Shown here piece by piece: positions 17,434-26,020 of a stretch of 64,000 bases of DNA. Both the position numbers and the translations under genes were made by a program. Every line of letters starts with the position of its first letter. The stretch's first letter is position 1. The stretch comes from Brotaphodocola sp003480315 (lineage in GTDB: Bacteria > Bacillota > Clostridia > Lachnospirales > Lachnospiraceae): the NCBI RefSeq assembly GCF_964246085.1, contig NZ_CAXTPD010000012.1; one strand, 5' to 3'. The notes below the pieces were generated by a model, which saw only the letters and a list, made by a program, of their open reading frames with translations, had not been told where the DNA came from and made no database searches.

Positions 17434-18579
17434 ATGAGCAAAGAAATCAGCATCTGCTGTGTCGGCGATCTGATTTTAGACGAACCCGGGCCAATGGAGC
17501 CTTATTTCGAGGAAACACGGGAAATCCTGGGAGAGCAGGATGTGCTGATCGGCCATGTGGAGACCCCACACACGACCAGAAACCTGCCTTCCTGTATCGA
17601 TATCCAGGCCCCACCTTCCAATCCGCAGCACCTTGAGGTGCTGCCGGACATCGGGTTTACTATCGCAACGGTAGCGGGAAATCATCTGTACGACTGCGGA
17701 CCGTATGGTGTTATCGATACTGTGGAAAAATTAAAGGAGCTTGGCATCCAGCCGGCAGGCGGCGGTGCCAATATCACAGAGGCGAAGAAACCGGCCATTG
17801 TAGAGAAAGACGGAATCAAAGTCGGCCTGCTTTCCTACAACGCCACCGGCCCGAGGCTGGGTTGGGCCATGTCGCAGAAGCCGGGAGCCAATTATGTGAA
17901 AGTAGAAACCAGCTACATTCCGGCAAGAGACATGCCAGGCTGTCCTGCAAAGGTTCACACCTTCATCTGGGAACAGGATATGCGGAAACTCAAAGCAGAA
18001 GTGGCGGAGCTGAAAAAGCAGGTAGATATCGCGGTCGTTGTCTTCCATAAGGGAAATGGCGGAGATTACCCGCGGCTGGACGACTACGAGCAGCCGCTGT
18101 GCTATGCGGCACTGGATGCGGGAGCAGATATCATTTTTGCCCATCACCATCATGTCCTCAAGGGCGTGGAGTTTTACAAGGGCAAACCTATTTACCACGG
18201 ACTTGGAAACTTTGTCTGCGTAACTTACGCTATGACTGCCGGCTACAACGATACGCCGGAGATGATTGCCTACTTAAAACAGCGGGCCAAAGAAGGCCGG
18301 GGGGATGGACATTACGAAGTGCCGTTTTATCCGTGGTCTAATGTGTCCCGCTACACGATGATCGCAAAGGTTATGGCAGATAAAAATGGCGTAACGGAAT
18401 GCGGATTCATTCCGTGCTATATTGAAAAATCAGGAATTATTGTTGTGAAAACAAGAGATCAGGGCGGACAGGAAGTGCTCGATTTTATCATCCGGCAGAC
18501 CAACGGGGCGAATTTAAACGCAGCGCTTTGCTGGAGTGAGGATGGCAGTTATGTCATCATGAAAGAAAACGCAGACTGA
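17434..18579 (+). CDS. CapA-family metallophosphatase-like protein (copy 2, soluble)
   Basis: A 381-residue paralogue of the protein encoded at 14916. It has the same ordered motifs: VGD, a glutamate in HVETPH, AGNHLYDCG, VFHKGN and AHHHHVLKG, then GKPIYHGLGNFVCVTYA and GFIPCYIEKSG. No signal peptide or membrane helix is present. Two soluble copies around one transporter suggest either a heteromer or two steps on related substrates; both are inference. A short 11-base leader separates it from a small upstream extension of the next gene, whose true start is 18647. Ribosome site: aaaggaaa. Confidence 0.75.
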   Translation: MSKEISICCVGDLILDEPGPMEPYFEETREILGEQDVLIGHVETPHTTRNLPSCIDIQAPPSNPQHLEVLPDIGFTIATVAGNHLYDCGPYGVIDTVEKLKELGIQPAGGGANITEAKKPAIVEKDGIKVGLLSYNATGPRLGWAMSQKPGANYVKVETSYIPARDMPGCPAKVHTFIWEQDMRKLKAEVAELKKQVDIAVVVFHKGNGGDYPRLDDYEQPLCYAALDAGADIIFAHHHHVLKGVEFYKGKPIYHGLGNFVCVTYAMTAGYNDTPEMIAYLKQRAKEGRGDGHYEVPFYPWSNVSRYTMIAKVMADKNGVTECGFIPCYIEKSGIIVVKTRDQGGQEVLDFIIRQTNGANLNAALCWSEDGSYVIMKENAD

Positions 18580-18646
18580 ATGCTGAGACGTGGAGCCGGA
18601 CCGTAATGACCGACCCCAAAGAATTTGGAAAGGAAGTGATAATCTC

Positions 18647-19816
18647 ATGAGCATTCGCACATGTGCATTACAAAGCGACGCTTTTATTGCCTTAAAAAAG
18701 GTATGGGAGCACCGGGATATAGAGGCTCAAAAGTGGCGCGCCCAGGGGAAAAAGGTAATCGGAAAACTGGGATTTGATGTTCCGGATGAGCTGCTCATCG
18801 CGGCAGGCATGCTGCCGGTCCAGGTTTACGCAGATCCGGAGCGGTCCCTGAATGAGACCAACAAATATCTGGAATATGCGTTTGAGCCGGTCGTACGTGC
18901 CCAGTTTGAAAAGCTGATCGACGGAACCTACGGGGAGCAGCTGGATGTGCTGGCAATCTCCAACAGTACTGATGTAGTAATCCGTATTTTCTTATATCTA
19001 AGAGAACTGCACCGGGTGGAGCCGGAAAAGAAACTTCCTCCTTTGGCATTTATTGACTGGCTGTTTACCCGGACCAGCAGACATCAGGCACGGAATGAGT
19101 TTGTGATCGATCTGTTTCGGAAACAGGTGGAAGAGTGGGCAGGCCGTGAGGTGACCGATGAGGAAATCCGCGAAGCCGGAAAAATCTGCAACGAGAACCG
19201 CCAGGCCCTGCGGGAAATGGCAAAGCTTCGCCACGGAGAGGAAGTGCGCATTGCCGGAAGCGAGGCAGCCGTGATTATCGGTGCAGGACTTTTCATGGAG
19301 CGTACCGAGCATACCGCGCTGGTACGCCAGGTGACCGAGGACGCGAAGTCATGGCCGGTTCTTGAGGGACCGCGCGTGTTCTACACCGGAGCTGAGCAGG
19401 AAGATACCAGCCTGTATGAGAAAATTGAGGCCCAGGGCATGGTGATCGTAGGAGAGGATACCAACTGGGGCGACCGCTATTACAACCGGGATTATAATCT
19501 GGATTATCCGGCAACCCGCGCGCTGGTGGACCGCTATATGTTAAGAGAATTTTCTGCGAAGAAAGCATTTGTTTCCCAGCGAGTGGAGGCGCTGGACCGT
19601 GAAGTGGATGAGACAAAGGCCGAGGCCGTGATTTTCTACACGAACCTGTATGACGAGGTTGCGACCTGGGATATGCCGAATCAGAAAAAGAGCCTCGCAT
19701 CCAGGGGCATCGTATCCTGTGTCTTTGGTAAGATGGTCTGGCCGGTAGCCAAGAATGAAGGACTGGATGAATGTCTTGCGGCATTCGCAAAAGAACTGAA
19801 AGGAGGGGATCAGTGA
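18647..19816 (+). CDS. 2-hydroxyacyl-CoA dehydratase-like subunit (HgdB/HadB type), cysteine-poor
   Basis: A 389-residue protein of the HGD-D family (PF06050 type). The N-terminal pattern ELLIAAGMLPV and the overall layout match HadB/HgdB subunits of 2-hydroxyacyl-CoA dehydratases, which remove water from (R)-2-hydroxyacyl-CoA with a [4Fe-4S] cluster. The cysteines expected after the FACS-like block, in the GMCD-like block and near FCxxxFCD are replaced here (YAFEP, SNSTD, IFYTNLYDE). Only C7, one in KICNEN and one in VSCVFG remain. A classical cluster is therefore doubtful. Start 18647 follows aaaggaag. Its stop overlaps the next start (TGATG). Confidence 0.75.
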   Translation: MSIRTCALQSDAFIALKKVWEHRDIEAQKWRAQGKKVIGKLGFDVPDELLIAAGMLPVQVYADPERSLNETNKYLEYAFEPVVRAQFEKLIDGTYGEQLDVLAISNSTDVVIRIFLYLRELHRVEPEKKLPPLAFIDWLFTRTSRHQARNEFVIDLFRKQVEEWAGREVTDEEIREAGKICNENRQALREMAKLRHGEEVRIAGSEAAVIIGAGLFMERTEHTALVRQVTEDAKSWPVLEGPRVFYTGAEQEDTSLYEKIEAQGMVIVGEDTNWGDRYYNRDYNLDYPATRALVDRYMLREFSAKKAFVSQRVEALDREVDETKAEAVIFYTNLYDEVATWDMPNQKKSLASRGIVSCVFGKMVWPVAKNEGLDECLAAFAKELKGGDQ

Positions 19817-21168
19817 TGGCAGAAGAAAAGAAAGCAACCGGATCAAAATCCTCCGTTGTCAAAAAGCTGAAAGCAACCGCGGCAGCAGGTGCTTACCAGA
19901 AGCAGTGGTTCTTTGATATGAAGGCCCGCGTGGAGCGTGAGGGCTGCGACTTTGCAATCCTGAATGCAGATGTTCCCATGGAAATCTTCCGCGCCATGGA
20001 CATCCCCTTTGTCGTAAATCAGTGGTGGGCAGCTATCTGCGGCGCAAAGCGCATGACCCGCAAATATGCCCAGCTGATGACTGACAATGGCTACCGCAAC
20101 GATTTAAACAGCTATGATGCCCAGGCACTGGCAGAGAGCTTTGACCCGGATGACCACAAGCTGGACGAAGAAGGAAATCCGTTAGGACCCTGGGGCGGAC
20201 TTCCGAAGCCGACCATCAGCATCACTCGCCTGACCGGTGACTGCCAGAGCAAGATCTTTGGCCTGATCGCCCAGAACTACGGCTCAGACCTGTATGTGAT
20301 CGAAAATACCGTGGCGAGAAAAACGCCGTTAAACTGGTATGAGCTGGCGGCGGACCGCTGGGAGGAGCTGTACGATTCCGACCGCCTGGACGCGGCAGTG
20401 GAGGAATTAAAGGCGCTGATCAGCTATCTGGAACGCAAGACCGGCAAGATGATGGATATGAACAAACTCAAATACGTCATGGATCTGGTCAATGAGCAGG
20501 AGAGCTATTACAAGAAAATCCGCGATATGATCGCGGCAAGCCACCCGGTTCCGGTTACCGTTGTAGATACCATCAATGCAGTCATGCAGGCCCAGTGGCA
20601 GCGTGGCACCGAGTGGGCGGCAGCCCATGCTAAGAGCCTGTACGAGGAGATCAAAGAACTGATCGACAAAGGTGAGGCAGCAGTGCCGAATGAGAAATAC
20701 CGCATGATGTGGCTGGGCCGCGGCATGTGGCAGGATTTTGGCTTCTACCAGAGATTTGAAGAGAAATATGGTGCAGTCTTCATGTGGTCCATGTACCTGG
20801 CGATGGGTGCAGACGCTTATATCCGCCGCAATGACGAGAAAGATCCGCTCCGTGCACTGGCGGCGCGTTTCATCGGAATGGAGGATTTTTTGCATATGCC
20901 GCCGTGGAACAGTGAGTGGTTTGTGCAGCAGGCAAAGCAGAACGATATCGATGGTGTTGTATACATGATCCCGGAGAACGATATGCAGGCGGTAGAGGGA
21001 AGCTATTTCATCAAGAAACGCCTGGAAGAGGCCGGATTTCCGGTACTCGCGTTCCATGCTGATCCGGTCAACCCGCGCAAGTGGAATGCGGAATCCATGA
21101 CCAATCTGGTAGATGAGTTCATTGAGACCCACGTGATCCCAAGCAAAGAAGCAAAAAGTAAAGGATGA
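19816..21168 (+). CDS. 2-hydroxyacyl-CoA dehydratase-like subunit (HgdA/HadC type), cysteine-poor
   Basis: A 450-residue partner subunit of the same family, translationally coupled to the gene before it by TGATG behind an aaaggagggg site. The block VPMEIFRAMDIPFVVNQWW corresponds to the PxEIxxAxGMxP region. Of the usual cluster cysteines only the one in GDCQSK is at a family position; the CSYTK-like cysteine reads RNDLNSYD, and the later one lies in a region reading MIPENDMQ. No activator ATPase (HgdC/HadI type) is in the window. It may still bind acyl-CoA but use another chemistry. An earlier ATG at 19771 overlaps the first subunit and is unlikely. Confidence 0.75.
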   Translation: MAEEKKATGSKSSVVKKLKATAAAGAYQKQWFFDMKARVEREGCDFAILNADVPMEIFRAMDIPFVVNQWWAAICGAKRMTRKYAQLMTDNGYRNDLNSYDAQALAESFDPDDHKLDEEGNPLGPWGGLPKPTISITRLTGDCQSKIFGLIAQNYGSDLYVIENTVARKTPLNWYELAADRWEELYDSDRLDAAVEELKALISYLERKTGKMMDMNKLKYVMDLVNEQESYYKKIRDMIAASHPVPVTVVDTINAVMQAQWQRGTEWAAAHAKSLYEEIKELIDKGEAAVPNEKYRMMWLGRGMWQDFGFYQRFEEKYGAVFMWSMYLAMGADAYIRRNDEKDPLRALAARFIGMEDFLHMPPWNSEWFVQQAKQNDIDGVVYMIPENDMQAVEGSYFIKKRLEEAGFPVLAFHADPVNPRKWNAESMTNLVDEFIETHVIPSKEAKSKG

Positions 21169-21252
21169 TCTGAAACTTGCCCGGAAATGCAAATGCAGGA
21201 CTGGGCAGAAATCAGATGGCAGATAAAACGAGACAACAGGAGGAATAAAATT

Positions 21253-22476
21253 ATGGCATGTAAAGGACCACTTTCCGGTTACCGTGTACTGGATATGACT
21301 CAGTTTGAGTCCGGAACTGTTTGTACAGAGACGCTGGCATGGCTTGGTGCCGAGGTATTAAAGGTAGAGCGCCCGGTCAAGGGTGAGCTTGGACGTTATT
21401 CCCAGGAAAACCCGGGAGTAGATACCTATGGCTTTCTGGTAATGAACATGAATAAAAAATCCATTACCTGCAACGCAAAATCTCCGGAGGGCCTGCAGCT
21501 GTTAAAGGATCTGGTGGCAAAGTGTGATGTGATCGTAGAAAATATGGGACCGGGTTCCATGAATAATCTGGGACTTACCTATGAGGCCTGTAAGGAAATC
21601 AATCCGACTATCATTTATGCAAGCTTAAAGGGCTTTGCGCAGGACGGACCATACAAAGATTATCCGGCATTTGACCCAATCGCTACACATACAGGCGTTT
21701 TGGTTTCTGCAACCGGACTTCCGGATCAGCCGATCAAGTGCGGTATCTCTGTAGCAGACTCTGGTACCGGCATTACTCTGGCTATGAGTATCATCGCAGC
21801 ACTCTTACAGCGTGAGCGCGAAGGCATTGGCCAGCGTGTAGATGTGGCAATGCAGGATTTTATGATCGGCCTTTCCCGTTCTCAGTGGGAACCGTATTAC
21901 AATAATGGCATGGTCCCGAACCGCCGGGTTGGCAATGGCATGCCGCTTGAAGACGTAGCGCCGTCTGACACCTACCCATGTAAGCCATTTGGAAAGAATG
22001 ATTATGTTCATATTTATTGCAGCCGTCATCCGGGCAGCAAACAGTGGGATAATCTCTGTGATGTCATCGGACGTCCGGATTTAAAACAGGATGTATGCCC
22101 GGAGATGGCAACTCCGCGCAGTCGTTATGAACACAGAGATATCTGTGATGGTGCGATCAAAGACTGGTTAAAGGATTATGATAAGTTTACCGCTATGGAT
22201 ATCCTGTGTAAGGCAGATATCCCGGCAGGCGCACTGCTTTCCGTAGATGATATTACAAAGGATCAGCAGTATTATGAGCGTGGCATGATGGTTGAAATTG
22301 ATCATCCGCAGCGCGGCAGGGTGAAGCTTCCGGGATTCGCTCCGAGAATGAGCGCAGTGAAGGTAGAATACGAGTGCAGTCCGGAGCTTGGAAGCAGTAA
22401 TGAAGAGGTATACGGCGGCATGTTAGGGCTGACAGAAAAACAGCTGGAAGAGCTGAAAAATAAGAAAGTAATTTAA
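21253..22476 (+). CDS. CaiB/BaiF-type (class III) CoA-transferase
   Basis: A 407-residue class III CoA-transferase. The catalytic aspartate lies in SVADSGTG at D169, the same number as in formyl-CoA transferase, and the N-terminal nucleotide/CoA-binding fold and GPGSMNNLGL block are typical. These enzymes transfer CoA between carboxylic acids such as carnitine, phenyllactate or oxalate. Next to two dehydratase-like subunits, this is the arrangement of HadA/FldA with HadBC/FldBC. It likely activates and releases the cluster's acid. Start 21253 follows caggagga; an in-frame ATG at 21187 has no site. Confidence 0.9.
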   Translation: MACKGPLSGYRVLDMTQFESGTVCTETLAWLGAEVLKVERPVKGELGRYSQENPGVDTYGFLVMNMNKKSITCNAKSPEGLQLLKDLVAKCDVIVENMGPGSMNNLGLTYEACKEINPTIIYASLKGFAQDGPYKDYPAFDPIATHTGVLVSATGLPDQPIKCGISVADSGTGITLAMSIIAALLQREREGIGQRVDVAMQDFMIGLSRSQWEPYYNNGMVPNRRVGNGMPLEDVAPSDTYPCKPFGKNDYVHIYCSRHPGSKQWDNLCDVIGRPDLKQDVCPEMATPRSRYEHRDICDGAIKDWLKDYDKFTAMDILCKADIPAGALLSVDDITKDQQYYERGMMVEIDHPQRGRVKLPGFAPRMSAVKVEYECSPELGSSNEEVYGGMLGLTEKQLEELKNKKVI

Positions 22477-22567
22477 AACGTTAAAAACATAGCGGAAAAA
22501 GAAAAGTGCAAAAATTCTCTGTTTAAATTTTGTTAAAATCCTCTATATCAGTTTTGACATATCTATA

Positions 22568-22596
22568 TTTACATAATTTTGGGGATACGTTATAAT
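22568..22596 (+). promoter_or_regulatory. Promoter of the YczE-like gene
   Basis: TTTACA at 22568-22573 and TATAAT at 22591-22596 with a 17-base spacer. The gene can therefore be transcribed separately from the CoA cluster. Confidence 0.7.
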
Positions 22597-22630
22597 ATTA
22601 TCAACTATAAAAAAGGGGAAGATACAAAAT

Positions 22631-23269
22631 ATGAAGATGTTAATGAGAATACTGTTGTACTGTGTCGGACTTATGTTTCTGGCGTTCGGCGTAGCTTTTT
22701 CCGTGAATTCCAACCTGGGCGTATCCCCGGTCAATTCGCTTCCGTATGTGATTTCGCTGATCCTGAAGGTGGATCTTGGCCGTTGTATCATTGGTGTGTT
22801 TATAACCTACATGATTGTGCAGATCATCATCAAGCGAAGAGAGTATAAGTGGATCAACTTAACCCAGCTGATCTTTTCCACGATCTTTGGCTATTTTGCA
22901 GATTTCGCAAAAGGTGTTATGCATGGATTTGTGATCCCGACTTATTTCGGACAGCTTCTTATGATGGCGATCAGTATTGTGCTGGTAGCCATTGGTGTGG
23001 CAATCTACATGGATGTGAAGCTGGTCAATATGCCGATGGAGGGCATGACGCTTGCAATCAGCGACTGCTTCCCGAATATCGAGTTTCACAAGATTAAGAT
23101 CATTGTGGACTGTTCATCTGTAGCAATCGGTGTGGTGTTATCCTTTCTGTTTATGCACGGTCTGTTCGGTATCCGCGAGGGCACCATTTTAAGCGCGCTT
23201 CTGGTTGGAAAACTTCTTCCGGTGGTAAAGAAAAAGATAAGTCCGGTTATACAGAAGCTTTGTTTTTAA
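22631..23269 (+). CDS. YczE/YitT-like integral membrane protein
   Basis: A 212-residue protein with five to six hydrophobic helices, resembling the YczE/DUF6198 branch of the YitT-like membrane proteins. The conserved VNSNLGVSPVNSLPY after the first helix is typical. The function of the family is not known; transport is suspected. It has its own promoter and lies at the end of the CoA cluster, before a bidirectional terminator. A link to the cluster is possible but not shown. Confidence 0.75.
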   Translation: MKMLMRILLYCVGLMFLAFGVAFSVNSNLGVSPVNSLPYVISLILKVDLGRCIIGVFITYMIVQIIIKRREYKWINLTQLIFSTIFGYFADFAKGVMHGFVIPTYFGQLLMMAISIVLVAIGVAIYMDVKLVNMPMEGMTLAISDCFPNIEFHKIKIIVDCSSVAIGVVLSFLFMHGLFGIREGTILSALLVGKLLPVVKKKISPVIQKLCF

Positions 23270-23297
23270 ATCGAAAAAACTGCAAATGTAAAAATGA

Positions 23298-23336
23298 AAA
23301 ACCCGGGAGTGCCGTATGGTACGGCTCCCGGGTTTT
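23298..23336. terminator. Bidirectional terminator between YczE-like gene and pcp
   Basis: A near-perfect GC-rich stem (23298-23316 with 23320-23336, one unpaired base) flanked by A and T runs. It serves the converging genes. Confidence 0.9.
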
Positions 23337-23395
23337 GGTGTTTGCTGGTGTGCAGCCGCACCTCAGCGCGAGAATGTGCCAATGCATATTCTTTT

Positions 23396-24040
23396 TTAGT
23401 GGGTCTGTCCCTCGGCGGTGCGGATATCATCTTCATACTCTCCAATGGCTGCAATGGCTGACTCGATGCCGCGGGCAATGTCCTGCAGATTCATGGACGG
23501 TGCCGGTGCCGGTCTTCCAACTACCTGCTCTGGAATGAACGGAACGTGCATAAAGCCGCCGCGTACGCCCGGATATTCTTTGGCTAGGGTGTAGAGTACG
23601 CCGTACATTAAGTGATTGCAGACGAAGGTTCCGGCTGTGTTGGAGACGCTGGCGGGAAGGCCTGCCTCACGGATGTGCTGCACCATAGCCTTGATCGGAA
23701 GATCGGAAAAATAGGCCGGAGCACCGTCCTCATAAATCGGCAGATCGATCGGCTGGTTGCCTTCGTTGTCTTTGATACGGGCATCGTCGAGATTGATGGC
23801 TACGCGCTCCGGCGTGATGTCGTAACGTCCGCCGGCCTGGCCGATGCAGAGCACTGCGTCCGGTTTCTCTTTTGCAATGGCAGCAGCTACGGTAGCGATG
23901 GATTTGCGGAAGACGGTCGGAACCTCAAGCTTTACCACCTCTACGTTTCCGACTTTTTCAGAGACCAGCTTTACGGCTTCCAGGGCCGGATTGACTTTGT
24001 CTCCGCCAAAGGGATCAAATGCGGTTAAAAGAAGTTTCAT
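23396..24040 (-). CDS. pcp: Pyroglutamyl-peptidase I
   Basis: A 214-residue cytoplasmic cysteine peptidase (family C15) that removes N-terminal pyroglutamate from peptides. The catalytic residues are E79 (PERVAIN), C141 (TFVCNHLMY) and H165 (GGFMHVPFIP), with family-normal spacing. The N-terminal TAFDPFGG block is diagnostic. It is the third gene of a minus-strand operon after a DUF969/DUF979 membrane pair, an arrangement seen in many Firmicutes. This suggests uptake of pyroglutamyl peptides or 5-oxoproline and their cleavage. Confidence 0.95.
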   Translation of the reverse strand: MKLLLTAFDPFGGDKVNPALEAVKLVSEKVGNVEVVKLEVPTVFRKSIATVAAAIAKEKPDAVLCIGQAGGRYDITPERVAINLDDARIKDNEGNQPIDLPIYEDGAPAYFSDLPIKAMVQHIREAGLPASVSNTAGTFVCNHLMYGVLYTLAKEYPGVRGGFMHVPFIPEQVVGRPAPAPSMNLQDIARGIESAIAAIGEYEDDIRTAEGQTH

Positions 24041-24101
24041 GGAAAAACCTCGCTTTCATGTAAAAATATGGACAGTTGCAATAAGCTTCAGAGTACCTGA
24101 T

Positions 24102-25031
24102 TTAGAATGCCAGGAAATACATGAGTAAAATATGAATGACCAGCATGGTGAGGGCCACCGGGATCTGGGACCTGATGACTGCATACTTGCTCTTTGTCTC
24201 GAGCAGTGCCACCGGCACGATATTGAAGTTTGCGGCCATTGGGGTCATCAGGGTACCGCAGTAGCCTGCGGTCAGACCAAGCGCGCCGATAACAACCGGG
24301 TTTGCGCCCTGCGCGATCAAAAACGGAATGCCGATTCCGACTGTGATAACAGAGAACGCCGCAAAGCCGTTGCCCATGATCATGGTGAACAGTGCCATGG
24401 AAACGCAGTATACGGCGGTAGCCGCAAACAGGTTACCGGTTGGGATTACGGCGCTGACGCCGTGGGCAATGACATCACCGACACCGGCAGCTGTAAAGAG
24501 GGAACCGAGAGCGGCTAAAACCTGCGGCAGGATGCCGGTCACGCCGACATTGTCTACGAGGCGGGTTCCGTCTGTAACCGCGTAGGATGGTTTGGTCTTA
24601 AACAGAAGCAGTGCCACAAGGAGGGCAATGGTTCCGGAAATACCGATGGCATTATTGGCGCCGAGTACCTTTAAGAAGGTTGCAACCAGCACCGCGGTGA
24701 CTGCCAGGGTAAGCGGCGGAATGAATACGGCGTAGCCGGTCTTGTCTGCTGCTTTCCGGGTTTCTGCGGCTTGCGGTACATCACTTTTTGACGGAGCGAC
24801 AAGACGCAGCGCGGTGAGCGCTGCCATCAGGACCACACTGGCGCCGGTGATCCAGCGCGGAAGATGAGCTCCGGCAATGAAGGTGAATGCCAGGATAAAC
24901 CAGAACAGCGCGGTAGTATGTTTTTTTGTGCAGTCCGGATCTTTTAACGCCTTCACGCCGTTGGAAATAAAGAAAAGGCCGATGATGCAGTAGAAAATCT
25001 CCGAGACGATGGTGCTTACGGTCCAGGTCAT
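24102..25031 (-). CDS. DUF979 membrane protein (permease-like)
   Basis: A 309-residue integral membrane protein with about 8-9 hydrophobic helices, family DUF979. A Gly/Ala-rich helix hairpin and the GYCGTLMTPMAANFNIVP block near the C-terminus resemble substrate-binding loops of carboxylate permeases. It is one base downstream of the DUF969 gene, and the two families nearly always occur together, so they probably form one transporter. With pcp next to it, 5-oxoproline or small peptides are the likeliest cargo; this is inferred. Confidence 0.8.
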   Translation of the reverse strand: MTWTVSTIVSEIFYCIIGLFFISNGVKALKDPDCTKKHTTALFWFILAFTFIAGAHLPRWITGASVVLMAALTALRLVAPSKSDVPQAAETRKAADKTGYAVFIPPLTLAVTAVLVATFLKVLGANNAIGISGTIALLVALLLFKTKPSYAVTDGTRLVDNVGVTGILPQVLAALGSLFTAAGVGDVIAHGVSAVIPTGNLFAATAVYCVSMALFTMIMGNGFAAFSVITVGIGIPFLIAQGANPVVIGALGLTAGYCGTLMTPMAANFNIVPVALLETKSKYAVIRSQIPVALTMLVIHILLMYFLAF

Positions 25032-25032
25032 A

Positions 25033-25725
25033 TTACATTTCCTCCTGTTTCTTCCGGTCTGAGAACCGGCGTTTTAAAATCTGGTCAAAGATCAGGGCAT
25101 AGATCACGCCGACAATAACAGCGAACACGGCAATCGGTACGGACTGTCCGGCAATCTGCAGGGCATCTACCGGATATCCCTGCTCAGTCAGGGTGGAGAC
25201 GATCAGCAAAGTACCGGAGGAACCCATGAAGCAGTTCTGTGCAAAGAAGTTTCCGTAGTTTTCACTTCCGGCACACATGCCCTTGATATCATCCTCCGTC
25301 TTTTCGTCCAGCTTGCCATACTGAACTACGGCGGCAGCCTGGGCCATCGGATTGATCAGCGGGCGGATGAACTGCGGATGTCCTCCGATACGCAGGGAGA
25401 AGGCGGATGCAAGGGTACGGATGATCTGCCAGATGGCGATCAGGCGGCCGGTGGTCGCATTCTTTAAGGACGTGATAAAGTCTACGGCCTTATCCTTCAG
25501 ACCGTTCCGTTCACAGATTCCGATGACCGGCAATGTGAGAATGAAAAGAGTGGCGGTACGGTTTGTGATAAATGCGGTGCCGAGGGTTTCAAGAATCTTC
25601 ATAGGGTTCATGCCGGCTACAAGTCCGGTTGCCAGACCGGCCACAACAACAACGGCGAGCGTGTCGAGCTTTAAAATAAAGCCGACGATGACGATCAGGA
25701 CACCGATCAGTTTGATAACTTCCAT
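25033..25725 (-). CDS. DUF969 membrane protein (permease-like)
   Basis: A 230-residue membrane protein of family DUF969 with about six helices. The charged loop FSLRIGGHPQFIRPLINPMAQ is a conserved block of this family. It is the first gene of the DUF969-DUF979-pcp operon, with a strong aggaggt site right before the start at 25725 and a promoter at 25791-25819. It is presumed to be half of a two-part permease with the DUF979 protein. Confidence 0.8.
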   Translation of the reverse strand: MEVIKLIGVLIVIVGFILKLDTLAVVVVAGLATGLVAGMNPMKILETLGTAFITNRTATLFILTLPVIGICERNGLKDKAVDFITSLKNATTGRLIAIWQIIRTLASAFSLRIGGHPQFIRPLINPMAQAAAVVQYGKLDEKTEDDIKGMCAGSENYGNFFAQNCFMGSSGTLLIVSTLTEQGYPVDALQIAGQSVPIAVFAVIVGVIYALIFDQILKRRFSDRKKQEEM

Positions 25726-25749
25726 AAAAAACCTCCTTATGTGATGTTT

Positions 25750-25778
25750 GCAACTGTGTGGAAGCTGGATACAGTTGC
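25750..25778 (-). promoter_or_regulatory. Inverted repeat in the DUF969 leader
   Basis: Perfect 8-bp arms GCAACTGT (25750-25757) and ACAGTTGC (25771-25778) with a 13-base centre. They lie between the promoter and the ribosome site, so this is either an operator or an RNA hairpin in the leader. Confidence 0.5.
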
Positions 25779-25790
25779 GGTCTTAATGAA

Positions 25791-25819
25791 ATCTTAACAT
25801 ACTGATGAAAAATTAACAA
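25791..25819 (-). promoter_or_regulatory. Promoter of the DUF969-DUF979-pcp operon
   Basis: On the minus strand, TTGTTA (25814-25819) and TAAGAT (25791-25796) are 17 bases apart. Confidence 0.6.
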
Positions 25820-25870
25820 TGATATTATTTTCCAGAAACAAAATCCGTCCCGCTGTGCCGGAACCATTGC

Positions 25871-25898
25871 TTGCAATATCGGTAAACTATGCTATAAT
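25871..25898 (+). promoter_or_regulatory. Promoter of the degV gene
   Basis: TTGCAA at 25871-25876 and a perfect TATAAT at 25893-25898 with a 16-base spacer, followed by a leader of about 115 bases. Confidence 0.7.
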
Positions 25899-26020
25899 AA
25901 GTGGTAATAAAAACTATGTCAGATAGAGAACGTGCTGCAGATGCGAAAAACGGATGCAGGCTCACCATACGGGCGCGGTAACGGAGAATACAGAAAACAG
26001 CACGGGGTCGGAGGAAGATT

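Noticed and set aside
14916..18579. Capsule or poly-gamma-glutamate synthesis locus
   Set aside because: Both CapA-like proteins here lack export signals and no CapB/CapC or glycosyltransferase genes are near; the neighbours are CoA and transport genes.
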